From assembly GCA_019752915.1 (NCBI GenBank), contig JAIELO010000069.1:1-5888 (forward strand): a stretch of DNA of 5,888 nt, read 5' to 3'. Positions 4,741 through 5,888 of the stretch are shown here, piece by piece. The position numbers and the translations under genes were made by a program. Positions within the stretch are counted from its first letter, which is position 1; every line of letters begins with the position of its first letter. This DNA is from Burkholderiaceae bacterium. GTDB taxonomy: Bacteria > Pseudomonadota > Gammaproteobacteria > Burkholderiales > Burkholderiaceae_D. Below the pieces are notes generated by a model. It searched no databases and had not been told where the DNA came from. It saw only the letters and a list, made by a program, of their open reading frames with translations.

Positions 4741-5888
4741 TTAATCGAAGTTGACACCAAAGAACTGCTCGAGCTTGGTGGCCGTGAAGTCCAGCATCTC
4801 GCGGCTCAGGCCCGGATAGACACCGATCCAGAAGGTATCGTGCATGACCCGCTCGGTGTTGCGCAGCTCGCCGACGACACGGTAGTTGCGGCCGATCATA
4901 TACGGCTGGCGGGTCAGGTTACCGGCAAACAGCAAACGGGTACCGATTTTATGCTGGTCCAGATAGGTCAGCAGGTCGACCCGGCTGGTATTGGCTGCCG
5001 CCGTCAGCGTCAGCGGGAAGCCGAACCAGGACGGATCGCTGTTGGGCGTGGCCTGCGGCAGCTCGAGGAATTCCGCGCACGATTGCAGGCGCTCGTGCAG
5101 ATAGGCGAAGTTGTCCTTGCGCGCCTGAATAAATCCGGGCGCACGCTCGAGCTGGGCCAGCCCGCAGGCGGCCTGCATATCGGTGATCTTCAGGTTATAG
5201 CCCAGGTGGCTATAGGTGTATTTGTGGTCGTAACCGTCCGGTAAGGTGCCCAGTTTCTGGCAGAAGCGCTTGCCGCAGGTATTGTCTTTGCCCGGTGCGC
5301 AATAGCAGTCACGGCCCCAGTCACGGAACGACTCGGCGATCATTTTCAGCTCGGCATGCTTGGTAAACACCGCGCCGCCTTCGCCCATGGTGATGTGGTG
5401 GGCCGGATAGAAGGACATGGTGCCGATGTCACCAAAGGTACCGACCATCTTGCCGTCATAGGTGGCACCGAGCGCATCGCAGCAATCCTCAACCAGCCAG
5501 AGCTGGTATTTCTTGCACAGCGCCGTGACCACTTCCAGATTGAAGGGATTGCCCAGCGTGTGGGCCAGCATGATGGCCTTGGTTTTCGGCGTGATCGCCG
5601 CTTCCAGCTGGCTGACGTCGATGTTGTAGGTGCCGATTTCCACGTCCACGAAGACCGGCACGGCGCCAAATTGCAGAATCGGATTGACCGTGGTCGGGAA
5701 GCCGGCCGCCACCCCGATCACTTCATCGCCGGGCTGGATGGCACGCGCGCCCAGCTTGGGCGAGGTGAGGGTGTTGAAGGCGACCAGATTGGCCGAGGAG
5801 CCGGAGTTGACGGTGATCAGGTGCGGCACACCGATCAGGCGCGCCAGCTGCTGCTCGAATTGCTCATTGAAGCGACCGGTGGTCAGCC
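4741..5888 (-). CDS. rfbH: CDP-4-keto-6-deoxy-D-glucose 3-dehydrase (E1/RfbH/AscC type), 5' end cut by window edge
   Basis: A PMP- and [2Fe-2S]-dependent enzyme that, with its E3 reductase, removes the C3 hydroxyl of CDP-4-keto-6-deoxyglucose. This is the committed step to CDP-3,6-dideoxyhexoses such as abequose, paratose, tyvelose and ascarylose. The fold is that of DegT/DnrJ aminotransferases, but the PLP-binding Lys is replaced by His in [13 protein letters not shown], the hallmark of E1. Counting from the in-frame GTG at 5829 as residue 1, Cys117, Cys175, Cys177 and Cys185 give exactly the C-x57-C-x-C-x7-C iron-sulfur spacing recalled for Yersinia E1, and His144 falls where its catalytic His220 should be (constant offset of 76). 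The frame stays open to 5888 ([20 protein letters not shown]), so that GTG is an internal Val codon, not the start; about 56 residues are missing against the usual ~437. It ends in TAA, 4 nt before the next gene. The E3 partner is not visible. Confidence 0.95.
   Translation of the reverse strand, partial: LTTGRFNEQFEQQLARLIGVPHLITVNSGSSANLVAFNTLTSPKLGARAIQPGDEVIGVAAGFPTTVNPILQFGAVPVFVDVEIGTYNIDVSQLEAAITPKTKAIMLAHTLGNPFNLEVVTALCKKYQLWLVEDCCDALGATYDGKMVGTFGDIGTMSFYPAHHITMGEGGAVFTKHAELKMIAESFRDWGRDCYCAPGKDNTCGKRFCQKLGTLPDGYDHKYTYSHLGYNLKITDMQAACGLAQLERAPGFIQARKDNFAYLHERLQSCAEFLELPQATPNSDPSWFGFPLTLTAAANTSRVDLLTYLDQHKIGTRLLFAGNLTRQPYMIGRNYRVVGELRNTERVMHDTFWIGVYPGLSREMLDFTATKLEQFFGVNFD

Noticed and set aside
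4735..5244. Plus-strand open frame of 169 codons
   Set aside because: Antisense shadow of the dehydrase gene, with no motif.
5827..5829. GTG at 5829 as the start of the dehydrase gene
   Set aside because: The frame remains open and family-like upstream to the window edge, so this is an internal Val codon of a truncated gene.

Overview
The window is one strand of a nucleotide-sugar and surface-glycan gene cluster. Six complete genes and one gene cut by the right edge all read leftwards on the minus strand; there may be the start of an eighth at the left edge. The fairly high G+C content, the tight ATGA-type overlaps and the enzyme families suggest a proteobacterium, perhaps a betaproteobacterium, and an O-antigen, capsule or flagellin-glycan locus. 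The taxon is inferred from style only. I see no mobile element, tRNA, rRNA or CRISPR array, and no gene-free stretch above 300 bases.

Right to centre (5888 to 2004, in transcription order) is a compact five-gene operon. It holds: (1) an RfbH/E1-type CDP-4-keto-6-deoxyglucose 3-dehydrase, missing roughly its first 56 residues; (2) a very short, divergent class I SAM methyltransferase-like protein; (3) a DUF4422-type putative glycosyltransferase; (4) an RmlC-type cupin epimerase with its catalytic His, Tyr and Asp intact; (5) an SDR ketoreductase resembling RfbJ (abequose synthase) and AscF. E1 followed by an RmlC-like epimerase and a 4-ketoreductase is the logic of CDP-L-ascarylose synthesis (AscC, AscE, AscF). 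I therefore propose that this operon makes a 5-epimerised CDP-3,6-dideoxyhexose, and that genes 2 and 3 may modify or transfer it. The cytidylyltransferase, the 4,6-dehydratase and the E3 reductase needed with E1 are not visible; they would be expected upstream, beyond position 5888.

Left part (1974 to 41) holds two single-gene units: a GNAT N-acetyltransferase and a VioA-like sugar 4-aminotransferase. Each has its own plausible sigma70 promoter with a 17-bp spacer, and a candidate intrinsic terminator lies between them. Together they look like the finishing steps for an N-acylated 4-amino-4,6-dideoxyhexose, for example a dTDP-Qui4N-type sugar. The locus thus appears to combine two rare deoxysugar pathways. 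The promoter before the aminotransferase gene also places its translation start at 1153 rather than at the upstream ATG at 1219.
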